Of a stretch of 64,000 bases of DNA, positions 63,376 through 64,000 are shown in pieces. A program made the translations under genes and the position numbers. Under the pieces are notes generated by a model. It saw only the letters and a list, made by a program, of their open reading frames with translations. It made no database searches and was not told the DNA's origin. Origin of the DNA: Lumbricus rubellus (taxonomy: Eukaryota > Annelida > Clitellata > Crassiclitellata > Lumbricidae); assembly GCA_945859605.1 (NCBI GenBank), contig OX243819.1, positions 1,450,861 to 1,514,860 on the forward strand, in the 5' to 3' direction. Positions within the stretch are counted from its first letter, which is position 1. Every line of letters begins with the position of its first letter.

Positions 63376-64000
63376 CCTGCGTGCGACACGGTGGGATATC
63401 AATTGCAAAATCGCGTGCCAACTAATAGATCGGCCATCGGCGAAAAATGAGGTTAAGAAGTACTGCAAATCGATTGTCGAAAACAAGTGGCGTGTTAAAT
63501 AGTAGTAGACACGACGCGGTAGGATATTAGTGACCGGTATCTATTAAACCGCGCGCTAGAAGAAATGATGACGTTAGAAATCTGTGTTCGCTGAAAAAAA
63601 TCAATCAATGCACTTTGTTGATCACCGTATACATGTAGACCTATAGGCCTACATACAGTAAAGCACAAACAGTTACTGTAGTTGAAAAGGTCACGTGCAT
63701 TGATGTCAAAGGGGTAAGCCCAAAGGAACGTAACAGGGTCGCCCTAATTACATGAATCTTGATAATTAATTAATGGCTTCGATAACAGATTTGCGCTTAG
63801 GTTCGAAAATTAAAATGTTCGAAACTGGAGAAAGGTGAGATTTTGGTTTCGCTGACCCCTAAAACCTGGCCAGGGTCGACCCGGACCACCCTGCGAAGGA
63901 TTGGAGCAGATTAATTCAAAACTGTTGCCGTGTTCATCTAACAACGAGGAGAGAGCCTTACTAAAATTGCTATAAGATGGATCTCGCTGTAGTGGGAAGA
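63376..64000. other. No recognised gene
   Basis: Unique AT-rich sequence with one TAGGCCTA octamer (about 63645). No supported exon or transposon end. Confidence 0.5.

Overview
The window is animal nuclear DNA: intron-rich coding sequence on the minus strand, short exons joined by GT..AG junctions, and many nested transposons. The exon modules (MAM, PAN/apple, kringle, LDLa, CUB, an ASC-type channel segment) and foldback elements whose arms are built from short tandem repeats (architecture known from sea-urchin TU elements) point to a marine deuterostome, most likely an echinoderm. This is inference; no rRNA or mitochondrial marker is present to settle it.

Host gene(s), all minus strand. At the right (61896-62063) lies an exon for TM1 and the post-TM1 segment of an ASC/ENaC/degenerin channel. 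It is phase-compatible with an exon at 42168-42250, which in turn is phase-compatible with a long run of phase-1 modules: PAN (34880-35167), MAM (34152-34289 + 33318-33659), kringle (32674-32946), LDLa (31517-31633), MAM (30880-31038 + 25071-25463), MAM first half (24254-24361), CUB (20917-21098 + 20256-20447), MAM second half (14420-14776), MAM (11050-11187 + 10163-10531), MAM (8751-8855 + 7318-7698), further MAM-like pieces (6714-6815, 5248-5405, 2797-2959) and MAM (1670-2020). They may form one giant mosaic gene or a few adjacent secreted-protein genes.

The introns hold dated insertions: an OTU-hAT transposon (15539-19903, 8-bp TSD), a mariner with long TIRs (3243-4463), a 3.9-kb palindrome (26327-30230), several hAT-type MITEs with 8-bp TSDs, LINE fragments, tRNA-headed SINEs, TU-like foldbacks and large microsatellites.

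The main accessory system is a complete Polinton/Maverick (adintovirus-like) element at 45383-60809, with TIRs and a perfect 6-bp TSD (CTTATC), itself inserted in a piggyBac-like element (TTAA at 44973 and 61382). Left block (+): protein-primed DNA polymerase B, zinc-ribbon protein, adenain-like protease (one frameshift), two tandem fibre-like genes. Middle block (-): double jelly-roll major capsid protein, core/membrane-type proteins, a dUTPase-fold gene (frameshifted), penton protein and packaging ATPase. Right block (+): a zinc-ribbon/phospholipase A2 protein overlapping a chromodomain integrase in the -1 frame at a UUUAAAA heptamer. Together these supply replication, capsid assembly, maturation, packaging, probable attachment and entry functions, and integration.
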